64,000 nt of DNA, from positions 1 to 64,000 of the forward strand of contig JAQXMB010000042.1 in NCBI GenBank assembly GCA_029012425.1. The letters are read 5' to 3'. How positions within the stretch are numbered: position 1 is the first letter of the stretch; each line of letters starts with the position of its first letter. Below are positions 21,251 through 31,534 of this stretch, in pieces. A program made the translations under genes and the position numbers. The stretch is from a bacterium (GTDB lineage Bacteria; Bacillota; Clostridia; Lachnospirales; Lachnospiraceae). The notes under the pieces were generated by a model. It was not told the origin of the DNA, made no database searches, and was given only the letters and a program-made list of their open reading frames with translations.

Positions 21251-21295
21251 TGATCAGATCCTCCCGCCATTTATCTTCTTGCAATACGAATAATC

Positions 21296-22687
21296 TTATA
21301 ACTCGCAGTTATTTACCGTACGAGGGAACGGAATGACATCACGGATGTTGCTCATTCCGGTCAGGTACATCACACAGCGCTCAAATCCAAGTCCAAAGCC
21401 TGCATGTCTTGCAGAACCATACTTGCGAAGATCTAAATAAAAACCATAATCCTCTTCCTTTAATCCAAGCTCCTTAATTCGGGCAAGCAGCTTATCATAA
21501 TCGTCCTCACGCTGGGAACCGCCGATGATTTCACCGATTCCGGGAACAAGACAGTCAACAGCAGCTACCGTTTTGCCATCCTCATTCAGCTTCATGTAGA
21601 ATGCCTTGATCTCCTTCGGATAGTCGGTAACAAATACCGGACGCTTAAAAACTTCCTCCGTCAGATATCGCTCATGCTCGGTCTGTAAATCAACACCCCA
21701 TGAGACCTTGTATTCAAACTTGTCATTATTCTTCTCAAGAATCTCAATTGCCTCCGTGTAAGTAACACGGGCAAAATCGGATTCTGCCACATGATGCAGG
21801 CGGTCGAGCAGTCCCTTGTCAATGAAGTTATTGAAGAAATTCATCTCCTCAGGTGCGTGCTCCAACACGAAATTAATAATGTATTTGAGCATGCTCTCTG
21901 CCAAATCCATATCGTCCTCAAGATCTGCAAATGCAATCTCGGGCTCAATCATCCAGAACTCCGCAGCATGGCGTGTTGTATTCGAATTCTCGGCACGGAA
22001 GGTAGGACCAAAAGTATAGATGTTTTTAAATGCCATTGCGTAAGTCTCACCGTTGAGCTGTCCACTTACCGTAAGATTGGTCGGTTTTCCGAAGAAATCC
22101 TGCTTAAAGTCAATCGCTCCTTCCTCTGTCATCGGAACATTGCTCAAATCCATAGTTGTTACCTGGAACATCTCTCCTGCGCCCTCACAGTCACTTCCGG
22201 TAATTAAAGGTGTGTGAACATATACAAAATCGCGCTCCTGGAAGAACTGATGAATCGCATACGCAATTAATGAACGCACACGGAATACTGCCTCAAATGT
22301 ATTGGTTCTCGGGCGAAGATGTGAGATTGTCCGAAGATACTCAAAGCTGTGTTTTTTCTTCTGCAACGGATATGCGGGATCTGATGCACCTTCAATCTCA
22401 ATGGAGCTTGCCTGAATTTCAAAAGGCTGCTTTGCATCGGGCGTTGCAACAAGCTCACCCTCAACAATAATTGCTGCTCCAACATTCAGCTTACTGATTT
22501 CCTCGTAATTTGAAAGCCCGTCGGCATATACAACCTGAATCGGCTCAAAGAATGTTCCGTCATTTACAACAATAAATCCGAATGCCTTTGAGTTGCGGTG
22601 ATTACGCACCCAGCCTCCGATTTTAACCTGTTTTCCAAAATACTCTTCTCTGTTGCGGAAGAGTTCTCTTACATTGATCAAATCCAT
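21296..22687 (-). CDS. asnS: Asparaginyl-tRNA synthetase
   Basis: [23 protein letters not shown] fold; class II motifs [21 protein letters not shown] and [27 protein letters not shown]. Confidence 0.95.
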   Translation of the reverse strand: MDLINVRELFRNREEYFGKQVKIGGWVRNHRNSKAFGFIVVNDGTFFEPIQVVYADGLSNYEEISKLNVGAAIIVEGELVATPDAKQPFEIQASSIEIEGASDPAYPLQKKKHSFEYLRTISHLRPRTNTFEAVFRVRSLIAYAIHQFFQERDFVYVHTPLITGSDCEGAGEMFQVTTMDLSNVPMTEEGAIDFKQDFFGKPTNLTVSGQLNGETYAMAFKNIYTFGPTFRAENSNTTRHAAEFWMIEPEIAFADLEDDMDLAESMLKYIINFVLEHAPEEMNFFNNFIDKGLLDRLHHVAESDFARVTYTEAIEILEKNNDKFEYKVSWGVDLQTEHERYLTEEVFKRPVFVTDYPKEIKAFYMKLNEDGKTVAAVDCLVPGIGEIIGGSQREDDYDKLLARIKELGLKEEDYGFYLDLRKYGSARHAGFGLGFERCVMYLTGMSNIRDVIPFPRTVNNCEL

Positions 22688-22724
22688 TTTCTTTTCCTCT
22701 TTTCCATATATTCATTCCAACGAA

Positions 22725-23864
22725 CTACTCGTTGGCATTCTTCCCGGTGTAATCAAATGTGCTGTTTTCCACCACATTGCTCAAAGCCTGCGTCAGCAGG
22801 AAATTGTTTTCAAGATAAGTTTTTCCATCCTCGTAATCTGTTGTATACATCTCATAGAGGCTTGTCTCATCCTTCAATCCGCTCTGACTGATCGTACTGG
22901 AAATATAGTTCGAAAATGCAGTCTCGTCAATTGTCTCATTTTCAGCTTTCGCAAGAGCCTCTAACACAAGCTCCATCTCAAGATTGCTCTTCATCTCCTC
23001 CGTAATCTGCTCACGGAACTGTGCTTCGCTCATCTGATAGTTTTCCTGCAGATACGACTCTAATGTCTTTCCGTCTGCACTGTTCTTATTTGTGAACTGC
23101 TGAATATACTGATCCACCTTCATCTCAAGCAATCCATCCGGAATCTTAACAGTACTGCTCTCAAGAAGCTGGTTCAACACGGCCTGTCGCTTTGCAACAT
23201 TTTCATTGGCAGCACTCTCTTCTTCCATATATGCACGGGTTTCTGCCATAAATGCATCCACACTGTCCAGATAGAAATTGTTCTTTACATACTCATCTGT
23301 CAATGAATCGCAGGTCATATCAATTTTGTTCTTAATCTTGTTGACCGTTACCGTAAACACAACATCTGCTCCGGCAAGGTCCTCGGAATGATAATCCTCC
23401 GGAAAAGTCAGGTTCAAATCCCGTGTTTCACCCACCTTGGCTCCAATCAGTCCGCTCTCGAATCCTTCGATAAACGAATTCGTTCCGATTCCAAGTGTAT
23501 AACCCTTGGCGGTTCCGCCCTCAAAGGCTACTCCGTCTCTTTTTCCCTCATAGTCGATATCAACATAATCGCCATCCTCGACAACCTGCTTGTCACTGTC
23601 TTCATAAGAAGGATAGTATGCAAGCATGTTGTTCACATACTCCGTAACCTCTTCATCCGTCACCTCGAAATCTCCTTCTACCGTGACATTCATATTCTTA
23701 TAATCTCCGAGCGATACAAACTTCGATACATCATAATCTCTGATCTTCGTTGTGGGCTTCTCCTCATTCGTTGCGGGCTGTTGCTCTTTTGCTCCGCAGC
23801 CAATTGCTGTAAGTCCCAAAATTGCTGACAATGCAAGCACTGTGACATGCTTCATCCATTTCAT
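22725..23864 (-). CDS. Trigger-factor-like peptidyl-prolyl cis-trans isomerase lipoprotein
   Basis: Lipobox LTAIGCG; FKBP-type segment DYVDIDYEGKRDGVAFEGGTAKGYTLGIGTNSFIEGFESGLIGAKVGE. Confidence 0.85.
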   Translation of the reverse strand: MKWMKHVTVLALSAILGLTAIGCGAKEQQPATNEEKPTTKIRDYDVSKFVSLGDYKNMNVTVEGDFEVTDEEVTEYVNNMLAYYPSYEDSDKQVVEDGDYVDIDYEGKRDGVAFEGGTAKGYTLGIGTNSFIEGFESGLIGAKVGETRDLNLTFPEDYHSEDLAGADVVFTVTVNKIKNKIDMTCDSLTDEYVKNNFYLDSVDAFMAETRAYMEEESAANENVAKRQAVLNQLLESSTVKIPDGLLEMKVDQYIQQFTNKNSADGKTLESYLQENYQMSEAQFREQITEEMKSNLEMELVLEALAKAENETIDETAFSNYISSTISQSGLKDETSLYEMYTTDYEDGKTYLENNFLLTQALSNVVENSTFDYTGKNANE

Positions 23865-24055
23865 TTTTCGTACACTTCCTTTCCGACATTCTGCCCCCAT
23901 ACTGATATGAGAACAGTTATATCTAAGATATCATATCCGGAAGGAAATGAAAAGGTTTTATTGATTTTTGTCCCAAGGAATGATACAATACTGCTACAGT
24001 TTGGTTCGTGATATCATTCATGTTTTTCATGACCAACAAGTAAGGAGGATAATTT

Positions 24056-24505
24056 ATGTCAACACCAACGATCGTATTACTTATCGTCCTGGTCGTACTT
24101 TTAATTGCAGTGGTCGTTTTGTACTTTCTGGGCAAGAAGATGCAGAAAAGAAAGGATGAGCAGGACGCGCAGATGGCTGCAATTGCACAGACCATTCCGA
24201 TGCTCGTAATCGATAAAAAGAAAATGAAACTCATCGATGCCGGTTTGCCGCAGGCAATCATTGAACAGACTCCGAAGATGATGCGTCGTTCAAAGATGCC
24301 AATCGTAAAAGCCAAGGTTGGCCCGAAGGTGACAAGCTTCCTGTGTGACGCAGCAATTTTTGATGAGATTCCCGTAAAAAAAGAAATCAAGGCAACCGTC
24401 AGCGGATTGTACATCACCGGTATTAAGGGAATGAGAAAGCCGCTTGAGCAGCCGAAGAAGAAAAAAGGCTTCATGGCTAAGCTTCGTGAGAAAGCCGGTA
24501 TGTAA
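24056..24505 (+). CDS. Small membrane-anchored protein of unknown function
   Basis: RBS AAGGAGG; N-terminal TM helix, then a soluble Lys-rich domain. Confidence 0.75.
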   Translation: MSTPTIVLLIVLVVLLIAVVVLYFLGKKMQKRKDEQDAQMAAIAQTIPMLVIDKKKMKLIDAGLPQAIIEQTPKMMRRSKMPIVKAKVGPKVTSFLCDAAIFDEIPVKKEIKATVSGLYITGIKGMRKPLEQPKKKKGFMAKLREKAGM

Positions 24506-24522
24506 CTTCCTATTATGATAAT

Positions 24523-24551
24523 AAAAACCCATCCGTAACGGATGGGTTTTT
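24523..24551. terminator. Bidirectional terminator
   Basis: AAAAACCCATCCG-TAA-CGGATGGGTTTTT. Confidence 0.9.
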
Positions 24552-24562
24552 ATGACTTCGGT

Positions 24563-25000
24563 TCAGCTTTCTGTTCCGGCTTTCACGGTAATCACAGTTG
24601 AACAGTCTGAAAGCAAATTTTCATTTGACCGAAGCTCATATTTGATAGTTACTTTTATTTGTTCATCGCTCTCAAAGATTGTCAGATTCTTTGTCACGAT
24701 ATTCAGCATCATACTTCCGTATGGTGTTTTATATTCTGTCGGAAAATCCACACCGCTTTCAAAAAGCATGTGCGTGCTAAGCGCGCCTCGCCGGATGAGC
24801 TCAACACTTTTGCCATCCAGCTTCACCGTGTTTTTGGTTGTATGATTTGTCTCTTCCTCCTGTTCCTCGAAGAGTACATATTTTTTTCCGTTTTTCTCAT
24901 AAAAGACACCCTCCGCTTTCGATATCACCTCCTGCGGCGCTTCCCCAGCGTGCGGCGACTTTTGCATTCCTAAAACCGTTACCACTACTTCTTTTGTCAT
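24563..25000 (-). CDS. DUF1934 (YwiB-like) family protein
   Basis: Small beta-barrel-like protein ending ...LRSNENLLSDCSTVITVKAG; resembles the DUF1934 family. Confidence 0.7.
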   Translation of the reverse strand: MTKEVVVTVLGMQKSPHAGEAPQEVISKAEGVFYEKNGKKYVLFEEQEEETNHTTKNTVKLDGKSVELIRRGALSTHMLFESGVDFPTEYKTPYGSMMLNIVTKNLTIFESDEQIKVTIKYELRSNENLLSDCSTVITVKAGTES

Positions 25001-25061
25001 GCTGTCTCCCTATCCTCGTACAGAATAAAGTAATTATAGCATACAGTTTTTCGCGGCTCAA

Positions 25062-25715
25062 TCAATATTCCAAGACATTCTTTTTCAAAAAACGAAGGTA
25101 CTTCGTATCCAGCTTATAATCCCCATGCTTAAGCAGAGAGCAATACTCTCTGGCACTCAGCACATTCATAAGCTTCACGCGCGCTTTATCCGCGGTCTTG
25201 TCATACCCGTCTCCCGAAAAGCAAAGATTCGGATACAATACACACCACCAGTTATGACCGGTGCCCTCACCGATAATAATCTGCAATGCGCGGTAAGTTC
25301 CTGCAGGAAATGAATAATCCCCATAGGTTTTCTCCGGAAAATCCACATCCGCAAGCTGAACAGTCACTTGTTCCGGCTCTCCGTCTGCTTCAAGCGTCTT
25401 CTTTGCAAGCGCCTCAATCTCCTTCTGATGACGCATGATAAAGCTCTCATAAACTTCTCTGCCCTCCACACCGGAAAGCTTTTCATTCAACCATTCCCCA
25501 ACCGCATCACGCACAAGCAGCTTCCTGCGCTGGTCATCCGCGCTGTCACTTTTCGCAATCACATGAAACCGGAGTACCTTAGCGGATATTGCTTCCTGTG
25601 TTCTGCGTCCCCGCATCCCGTTCGCCAATGCCATACAGCTCCAGAAAAACAGCAGGGAACATATCATAAATAAAATATAATTTGCATAATTTCGTTTCAT
25701 TGTTCTACCCTCCAA
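25062..25715 (-). CDS. spoIIR: Stage II sporulation protein R
   Basis: ISAKVLRFHVIAKSDSADDQRRKLLVRDAVGEWL; NWWCVLYPNLCF. Confidence 0.9.
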   Translation of the reverse strand: MEGRTMKRNYANYILFMICSLLFFWSCMALANGMRGRRTQEAISAKVLRFHVIAKSDSADDQRRKLLVRDAVGEWLNEKLSGVEGREVYESFIMRHQKEIEALAKKTLEADGEPEQVTVQLADVDFPEKTYGDYSFPAGTYRALQIIIGEGTGHNWWCVLYPNLCFSGDGYDKTADKARVKLMNVLSAREYCSLLKHGDYKLDTKYLRFLKKNVLEY

Positions 25716-25745
25716 TACTCAGATTGTAGACAAAACAACTCCTAC

Positions 25746-27833
25746 TTAATCAATAAAATTGATTCTTACATCGGTCAGATGTGACTTAACCGGCTCGGAA
25801 ACTCCCATGCGCGCCACCTGTTCATCCATCTCCTGCAAGAGTAACAGCAGCCTTTTTTCTGCAAGCTGTTGCATGCGCTGTTTTTCTTTTTCTCCATACG
25901 CGGCTCTATTTTCAACAAAAGCATCTGCCTGCAGCGTAACCTCCCAGATTCCTCTTCGCGCCAGCGGTTCACTTAATTCTCGTACGAGCCTGATACGACG
26001 CAGCAACCATACCGTTTCATTTTGCGGATCCGGTTTAAAAAGAAACTCTCTCAATTGTCCGTGCCGCAAAGCAAATAGTCTGGCCTGATCAACCGTTAAG
26101 CTCCCGATTGGCCGGGATGCATAAAGCAGCACATATTCTGATACTTCCGGCGCGTCCCGTTTGCCGAGAACCGGAAGCAGTAACGCATCGTTCCTGTTAT
26201 TCCAGTCCTTGTACAACTCTCCCAATGTCGGTACATGCGATGTTTTTTGCTGTGTATCGCTCGATGCCATCTCATGTAGATAAGTTCCAAGCCTGCCACC
26301 GGTATGTTTCTTTAATTCCTTTGGCTTTGGCGTATCTTCATATGTCAGATAAACAGAAGTATTCCATGAAAAATGATGCTCGTTTACAAAGAAGTGGTAA
26401 AACGAGTCCAGAAAGTCCCTGTCTGTCAACAATTCTTCTGATAATAGCAACGCCTGCACATGACTGTCATCAAGCACGGATGCCTGCATCGATTGAAAGC
26501 GGTAAAAAGCCTGTGGATATCCTTCTGCCACCACAGTCGTATCTTCATTGTGATACAGTCCCTGTTCAGATGGATTTACATCTTCAAATGAAAAGGTAAA
26601 GCTGTACAATCCGTCTTTCTCCGGTCTGACTGCCAGTGCCAACGGATATGCCCGCTCCTCGATTTGCGACTGTCCACAGCCGGTAAGAAAAAAGCTCATG
26701 CATAAAACAAGACAGATGGCAACTGTTTTTTTTCTCCTATCTCGTCCAACTGTTCCAAAAATACCGGCGATTACAATGAAAAAAACAAGCAGCGGAACAA
26801 TCACATATAAATAAGCTTGTGTCAGCCATTCGGCAAAATAATTCCTGAAATACATTCCGCTGCCAATCAACCATACCAAAAAACCAACTGCCGCAAAGCA
26901 GCCTTTTCGCACCTTTGTGCGCGTCCGAAGCCGTCCAGACAGCTGTCCGAGGCACCATCCGGCTTCAAACACGCGATTCTCGATAAATGCAAACAGTGCA
27001 ATCAGCCACACCCCGGATAATAATGCATCCTGCCTCTCCAAAAATTCTCCCGGAACTTTTACAAGCGATGTGAGTGTGAGCGCAGGCATTTTCAATTCCC
27101 GAAGTGTCGGAATCTGAAATATTCCTGCCAAAAGCAAAAACAACGCCAGATTTACAAGAACATTCCACAGATACGCCCGTTTCCAGGCAGATACACCTTT
27201 TTCCCCATCAGAAAGTGATTCTGAAAACATGGGAACTCCAACCGTTCCCATAAATGTGCCAAAAACAATATATGAGGCCAAAAGGAACCTCCCCGGTTGA
27301 GTGGAAGTGATGCCAAGCCAATGATCCGGGCACACATCAAACGCTGCGATGACAAAAAGCACAAGTACCGGGAGAATGATGAAAACAGTCAACAATTCAT
27401 ACATGCGCCCCCTGCTCTCCACTCCACCGCAAACGCCGTAAACGCAAAGCGCACAAAGCAGTGCGAGCATAACACCTACCGGCAATGTTTTTCCTAAATA
27501 TTCATAAATAATCTGTCCGCCAAGCCGCAGACCAAATGAAGCACCAAATACCGATGCCGCAAAAGCTGTCAGACAAAAAACTGCCGTGAATGTGTTCCCC
27601 ATTTGCTTTCTCAAGCGCTCTCCAAACGCCTCCTCGCCTTGTACCAGATACTTTGATACGCCAAACAAAAGTACATAGCCTGCCAAAGAACCGGCAATAA
27701 GCGCAAAAAAACCGTCCATGCCAACTAACCCCGCTAATATTCCCGGCAACACAAGACTGCTGATTCCAAAATAGTCAAAAAATACGATTCTTCCCAACTG
27801 TCTGCCTGATATTTTTTCATTTTCAATATCCAT
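25746..27833 (-). CDS. Fused spore germination permease (GerAB/GerKB) - germination lipoprotein (GerAC/GerKC)
   Basis: N-terminal ~370 aa multi-TM permease (ISGRQLGRIVFFDYFGISSLVLPGI...), then an internal signal peptide-like segment KKTVAICLVLCMSFFLTGCGQSQIEERAYPLALAV and a Ger(x)C-like domain, all in one ORF. Confidence 0.85.
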   Translation of the reverse strand: MDIENEKISGRQLGRIVFFDYFGISSLVLPGILAGLVGMDGFFALIAGSLAGYVLLFGVSKYLVQGEEAFGERLRKQMGNTFTAVFCLTAFAASVFGASFGLRLGGQIIYEYLGKTLPVGVMLALLCALCVYGVCGGVESRGRMYELLTVFIILPVLVLFVIAAFDVCPDHWLGITSTQPGRFLLASYIVFGTFMGTVGVPMFSESLSDGEKGVSAWKRAYLWNVLVNLALFLLLAGIFQIPTLRELKMPALTLTSLVKVPGEFLERQDALLSGVWLIALFAFIENRVFEAGWCLGQLSGRLRTRTKVRKGCFAAVGFLVWLIGSGMYFRNYFAEWLTQAYLYVIVPLLVFFIVIAGIFGTVGRDRRKKTVAICLVLCMSFFLTGCGQSQIEERAYPLALAVRPEKDGLYSFTFSFEDVNPSEQGLYHNEDTTVVAEGYPQAFYRFQSMQASVLDDSHVQALLLSEELLTDRDFLDSFYHFFVNEHHFSWNTSVYLTYEDTPKPKELKKHTGGRLGTYLHEMASSDTQQKTSHVPTLGELYKDWNNRNDALLLPVLGKRDAPEVSEYVLLYASRPIGSLTVDQARLFALRHGQLREFLFKPDPQNETVWLLRRIRLVRELSEPLARRGIWEVTLQADAFVENRAAYGEKEKQRMQQLAEKRLLLLLQEMDEQVARMGVSEPVKSHLTDVRINFID

Positions 27834-27850
27834 GTGCCCTGCTCCTCTCG

Positions 27851-29380
27851 CTATTTTTTCTGCTTACCTTTTGCAGGATGCTTCCAATGAAAGCGCCTTT
27901 TTTCATTCTCTCTCGCATATACCGGACGATGCACAAGCATAAAAAGCGGAAGTCGCAAAATGCTGTCTTTTTTGCTGACACCCTGATTGGCATCTGTGGC
28001 GACGAATGGCATCAGATACGGAACACCAAAGGAACGCAGATGTGAGAGATGAATGAGTATCGCAAGCCCCCCAAACAGATAGCCCAGGATTCCAAGCCAT
28101 GCTCCCAAAAAAATAAGACCAAACTTGAGCAGGCGAAAGGCAGTTGCAAATTCCTCGCTTGGTATTGCAAATGAACAGAGTGCAGTAAAAGAGACGACAA
28201 TGACGACAACCGGGCTCGCCAGTCCCGCATCAACCGCTGCCGTGCCAATAATAAGTCCTCCGACAATACCTATCGTATTGCCCATTGTCCCGGGCAGGCG
28301 AACACCCGCCTCCCGAAGAAGTTCAAAGCTTAGTTCCATCAAAAGAAGCTCCCCCAGTGAGGAGAACGGAACTCCGACCCGCGCCTCCGCAAATGCGAGA
28401 AGTAAACTCGTCGGGAGAAGACTTGTATGATAATTGATCACTGCCATATAAAGTCCCGGCAATGACAATGCAAAAAATGCTGCCAGGTAGCGGATGATGC
28501 GCTCCAAACTGACAATTGCAAAGCGATTGTAATAATCATCACTTGCCTGCATAAAACTGTTGCAGTCTGTCGGAAGAATAAGTGCAAGCGGAGAATTGTC
28601 ACTCAACAATACCACGCGCCCATTCAGCAGAGCCTGAACCGCCTTATCCGGGCGTTCTGTCGTCTGAAACTGCGGAAACGGCGAATACCACTGTTTCTCC
28701 GTGAGCTGTTCAATCATTCCGGTATCCAGCACCCCGTCTATCGAAAACAGCTTGAGACGCTCTAAAACCTCATCAAGTACTTCTCTTCGAATAATGCCAT
28801 CCATATACATAATGTTTACAAGCGTATTTGTCCGCTCGCCCAGTTTTTGCTCAACATTTTTTAAATTCAACGAGCGGAGTCTTTTTCGTATCAGCGCAGT
28901 ATTGGTCTTTACCGAATCTGAGAATCCTTCATTCGAACCCCTCGTAACTTTTTCTGATTCTGCCGGCTGTACACCCATCCCCGGATATCCTTCATCCGGA
29001 ATTTTCAACACTTTCGCGAGTCCGTCGACAAAAAGAATCATATCTCCTGTAAGTAATCCCTGCGCAGCATCCAGCAGATTATCAAAGGCTGCCACATCGG
29101 TCATCCCCTGTCCATTTGTCTGCAAGATTCGATAGATCTCCTCCTCATTTTTATCCGAGAGCGAAGTGAGCAGTTTCCCAATCATGGATTCCCCAAATGA
29201 AAATGTACCGGCAACCACTTCAATATAAGCAATCATGCACCGAATCTGTCTCGATGCACCAAGCTGCATCTGTACCATTTTAATATCTGCACAGTCAGAA
29301 AAAATCTCCTCAAACACCTTTTTGTTCCGTTCAATATCCGCATGTACTTCATATTGATTCAAAATCAGCCACCTCATCAT
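27851..29380 (-). CDS. gerKA: GerA-family spore germination protein (GerKA-like)
   Basis: GRVVLLSDNSPLALILPT, RIIRYLAAFFALSLPGLYMAVINYHTSLLPTSLLLAFAEAR. Confidence 0.9.
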   Translation of the reverse strand: MMRWLILNQYEVHADIERNKKVFEEIFSDCADIKMVQMQLGASRQIRCMIAYIEVVAGTFSFGESMIGKLLTSLSDKNEEEIYRILQTNGQGMTDVAAFDNLLDAAQGLLTGDMILFVDGLAKVLKIPDEGYPGMGVQPAESEKVTRGSNEGFSDSVKTNTALIRKRLRSLNLKNVEQKLGERTNTLVNIMYMDGIIRREVLDEVLERLKLFSIDGVLDTGMIEQLTEKQWYSPFPQFQTTERPDKAVQALLNGRVVLLSDNSPLALILPTDCNSFMQASDDYYNRFAIVSLERIIRYLAAFFALSLPGLYMAVINYHTSLLPTSLLLAFAEARVGVPFSSLGELLLMELSFELLREAGVRLPGTMGNTIGIVGGLIIGTAAVDAGLASPVVVIVVSFTALCSFAIPSEEFATAFRLLKFGLIFLGAWLGILGYLFGGLAILIHLSHLRSFGVPYLMPFVATDANQGVSKKDSILRLPLFMLVHRPVYARENEKRRFHWKHPAKGKQKK

Positions 29381-29477
29381 TCAAGGATAAAAAAGAATGC
29401 GCTTTGCGCAGTCTCCGTTTCACTTCGGTCGGTGCAAAACCGGTGTCCACAGGACATCGTGCACCCTTGCGGAGCAT

Positions 29478-29517
29478 TTTGTTTCATGGGAAATTCAGTG
29501 GAATTTCCTATGAAATA
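29478..29517. repeat. Dispersed imperfect palindrome, copy 1
   Basis: TTTTGTTTCATGGGAAATTC-AGTG-GAATTTCCTATGAAAT; near-identical to 37904-37946. Confidence 0.65.
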
Positions 29518-29522
29518 ATAAC

Positions 29523-29575
29523 AGCCCCGCCGGTGGAAAAGCTTCCACTTACGGGGCTTTCTTTTTGTTCAGCCG
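29523..29575. terminator. Terminator-like hairpin
   Basis: AGCCCCG...GTGGAA-AAGC-TTCCAC...CGGGGCT followed by TTTCTTTTTG. Confidence 0.65.
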
Positions 29576-29580
29576 ATCAT

Positions 29581-30000
29581 TTACTGTGCTGCGCCGGTTG
29601 CACCGTTTGCTCCGGTGCCGGTAGTTGAAGTATTACCGTTAGCGTTATTGTCCGCGCCATTCGCATTGTTGCCGTCTGTCGCGTTGTCCACGCCATCCAC
29701 CACTTCATCAGCAGCATTCTCAACGCCATCAACAACATCTCCTACTGCATCGCCAACAACACCATCGCCATTTGTGGTATCATTGACATTATTTCCGGTG
29801 TTATTGTTCATATTGTTGTCTGTCGTGTTCGGTGTATTATTTTCGGTTGTACCGGTTCCGTTTGTTCCGTTATTGGTAGTGTTCGGGTTATTGCCTGTAT
29901 TATTGTTGGTATCTGTACCACAAGCAGTTGCACAAACCATTGTTCCAACTAAAGCTGCACACACCAATAACTTTCTTAAATAATTACTTCTTGCTTTCAT
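29581..30000 (-). CDS. Asn/Thr-rich low-complexity lipoprotein
   Basis: MKARSNYLRKLLVCAALVGTMVCATACGTD lipobox followed by NNNTGNNPNTTNNG... tract. Confidence 0.75.
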   Translation of the reverse strand: MKARSNYLRKLLVCAALVGTMVCATACGTDTNNNTGNNPNTTNNGTNGTGTTENNTPNTTDNNMNNNTGNNVNDTTNGDGVVGDAVGDVVDGVENAADEVVDGVDNATDGNNANGADNNANGNTSTTGTGANGATGAAQ

Positions 30001-30068
30001 CGTAATTCTCCTTTTCCAAAAAGATTGTTCTCTGCTAATATTCCCCTTTTCGATGAAATTATTCATAA

Positions 30069-30446
30069 CTACTTACGCATTTTCGGTTTAAATATCCATG
30101 CGGCAATATATGCAAAAATAAGCGCCGCACTCACACCGACCGCACAGGCTTCAAAGCCTCCCATAAATAGTCCAAGGAAGCCATCCCTGTCGATTGCTTC
30201 TTTCATTCCCTTCCACAATACATTACCAAATCCAAGAAGCGGAACCGAAGCTCCTGCTCCCGCCCAATCAACAAATGGCTGATACAATCCAATCGCGCCA
30301 AGTACACAACCGGTGCATACGAGCAACACCATAATTCGACCCGGAAGCATCTTTGTTTTCTCCATCAGAATCTGTGTCAATGCACAGATTACTCCGCCAA
30401 CCACAAATGCCAATACATAGTCCATCATGCCGTTTCCTCCTGACAT
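30069..30446 (-). CDS. spoVAE: Stage V sporulation protein AE
   Basis: AFVVGGVICALTQILMEKTKMLPGRIMV...GASVPLLGFGNVLWKG; directly follows spoVAD. Confidence 0.88.
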   Translation of the reverse strand: MSGGNGMMDYVLAFVVGGVICALTQILMEKTKMLPGRIMVLLVCTGCVLGAIGLYQPFVDWAGAGASVPLLGFGNVLWKGMKEAIDRDGFLGLFMGGFEACAVGVSAALIFAYIAAWIFKPKMRK

Positions 30447-31465
30447 TCAACATGTTCTAATACGATTCCATGAGCGATTCCCGGCACATTTTCCCCCTCA
30501 TTAAAGCTGACCTGAGAGAGCAGTGCTCCGGTCGGAAGAAACAGGATCCTTTTGTATTCGCCACTTATGAGCTTCGGCAGATACCAGGCTCCAAGTGTTA
30601 CGGCTGCGCATCCGCATCCGCTTCCTCCGGACTGGGTTCCCTGTGATTTGCTGTCAAAAATCTTCATTCCGCAATCCTCGTGGACGGATGTGATGTCAAT
30701 TCCCTCATCGCTTAAAAGCTTACAGAGAATCTCCTTTCCGACACTTCCTAAATCACCGGTTACAATACGGTCGTAATCACCGGGTTTACGGTTGAAATCT
30801 CTCAGATGATTTTTGATCAGATCCATTGCAGCCGGAGCCATCGCAGCACCCATATTCTGCGCATCACGCACACCATAGTCAATGATTCTTCCGGTTGTAA
30901 ATCCGGATATCCTGACAGCGGTCTTTTGTGTACTGAGTACATATGCGCCGCTTCCGGTCACTGTCCAGGTTGCGGAAAGCGGTCTTTGGTTGGCATATTC
31001 CACAGGAAAACGAAACTGTTTCTCCGCACTTGCAAAATGGCTTGATGTGACAACAAGTACCTGATTCGCATATCCGCCACCCAGACACATTGAAGCCAGA
31101 GACAACCCTTCCCCAAGTGTTGAGCACGCTCCATACAGACCAAATAACGGTATTTCAAAATCCATCAGACCGAATGAGGTTGCAATATTCTGTCCCAGAA
31201 GGTCTCCTGCAAACACATATCGCATATCGGCAGGTGTACACCCGGCTTTACCGAGCGCTAGTGTCGCTGCCTCCTTTTGCATGCGGCTCTCGGACGCCTC
31301 CCATGTCTCTTCTCCGAATTTATCCGTGTCGCAGACCATGTCAAAATATTCAGCAAGCGGTCCTTCCCCTTCCATTTTTCCGACTACTGTTCCGGAGCTT
31401 TTGATATAAACGGGATTTTCAAGCTTCACACTCTGCCTGCCGATTTGTTTATTTTTTTCCAACAT
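30425..31465 (-). CDS. spoVAD: Stage V sporulation protein AD
   Basis: Thiolase-like fold; FGLYGACSTLGEGLSLA, SSHFASAEKQFRFPVEYANQRPLSATWTVTGSGA. Confidence 0.93.
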   Translation of the reverse strand: MLEKNKQIGRQSVKLENPVYIKSSGTVVGKMEGEGPLAEYFDMVCDTDKFGEETWEASESRMQKEAATLALGKAGCTPADMRYVFAGDLLGQNIATSFGLMDFEIPLFGLYGACSTLGEGLSLASMCLGGGYANQVLVVTSSHFASAEKQFRFPVEYANQRPLSATWTVTGSGAYVLSTQKTAVRISGFTTGRIIDYGVRDAQNMGAAMAPAAMDLIKNHLRDFNRKPGDYDRIVTGDLGSVGKEILCKLLSDEGIDITSVHEDCGMKIFDSKSQGTQSGGSGCGCAAVTLGAWYLPKLISGEYKRILFLPTGALLSQVSFNEGENVPGIAHGIVLEHVECQEETA

Positions 31466-31534
31466 GCCTCACCTACTTTTCGCATCTGCATATTGGTTAC
31501 AGATGCGCTTTCTTTTTCAAGTAGGATGTGCCTG

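Noticed and set aside
23405-23422. AGGTTCAAATCCCGTG, resembling a tRNA T-loop
   Set aside because: Lies inside the PPIase lipoprotein CDS on the opposite strand, with no acceptor or anticodon arms.
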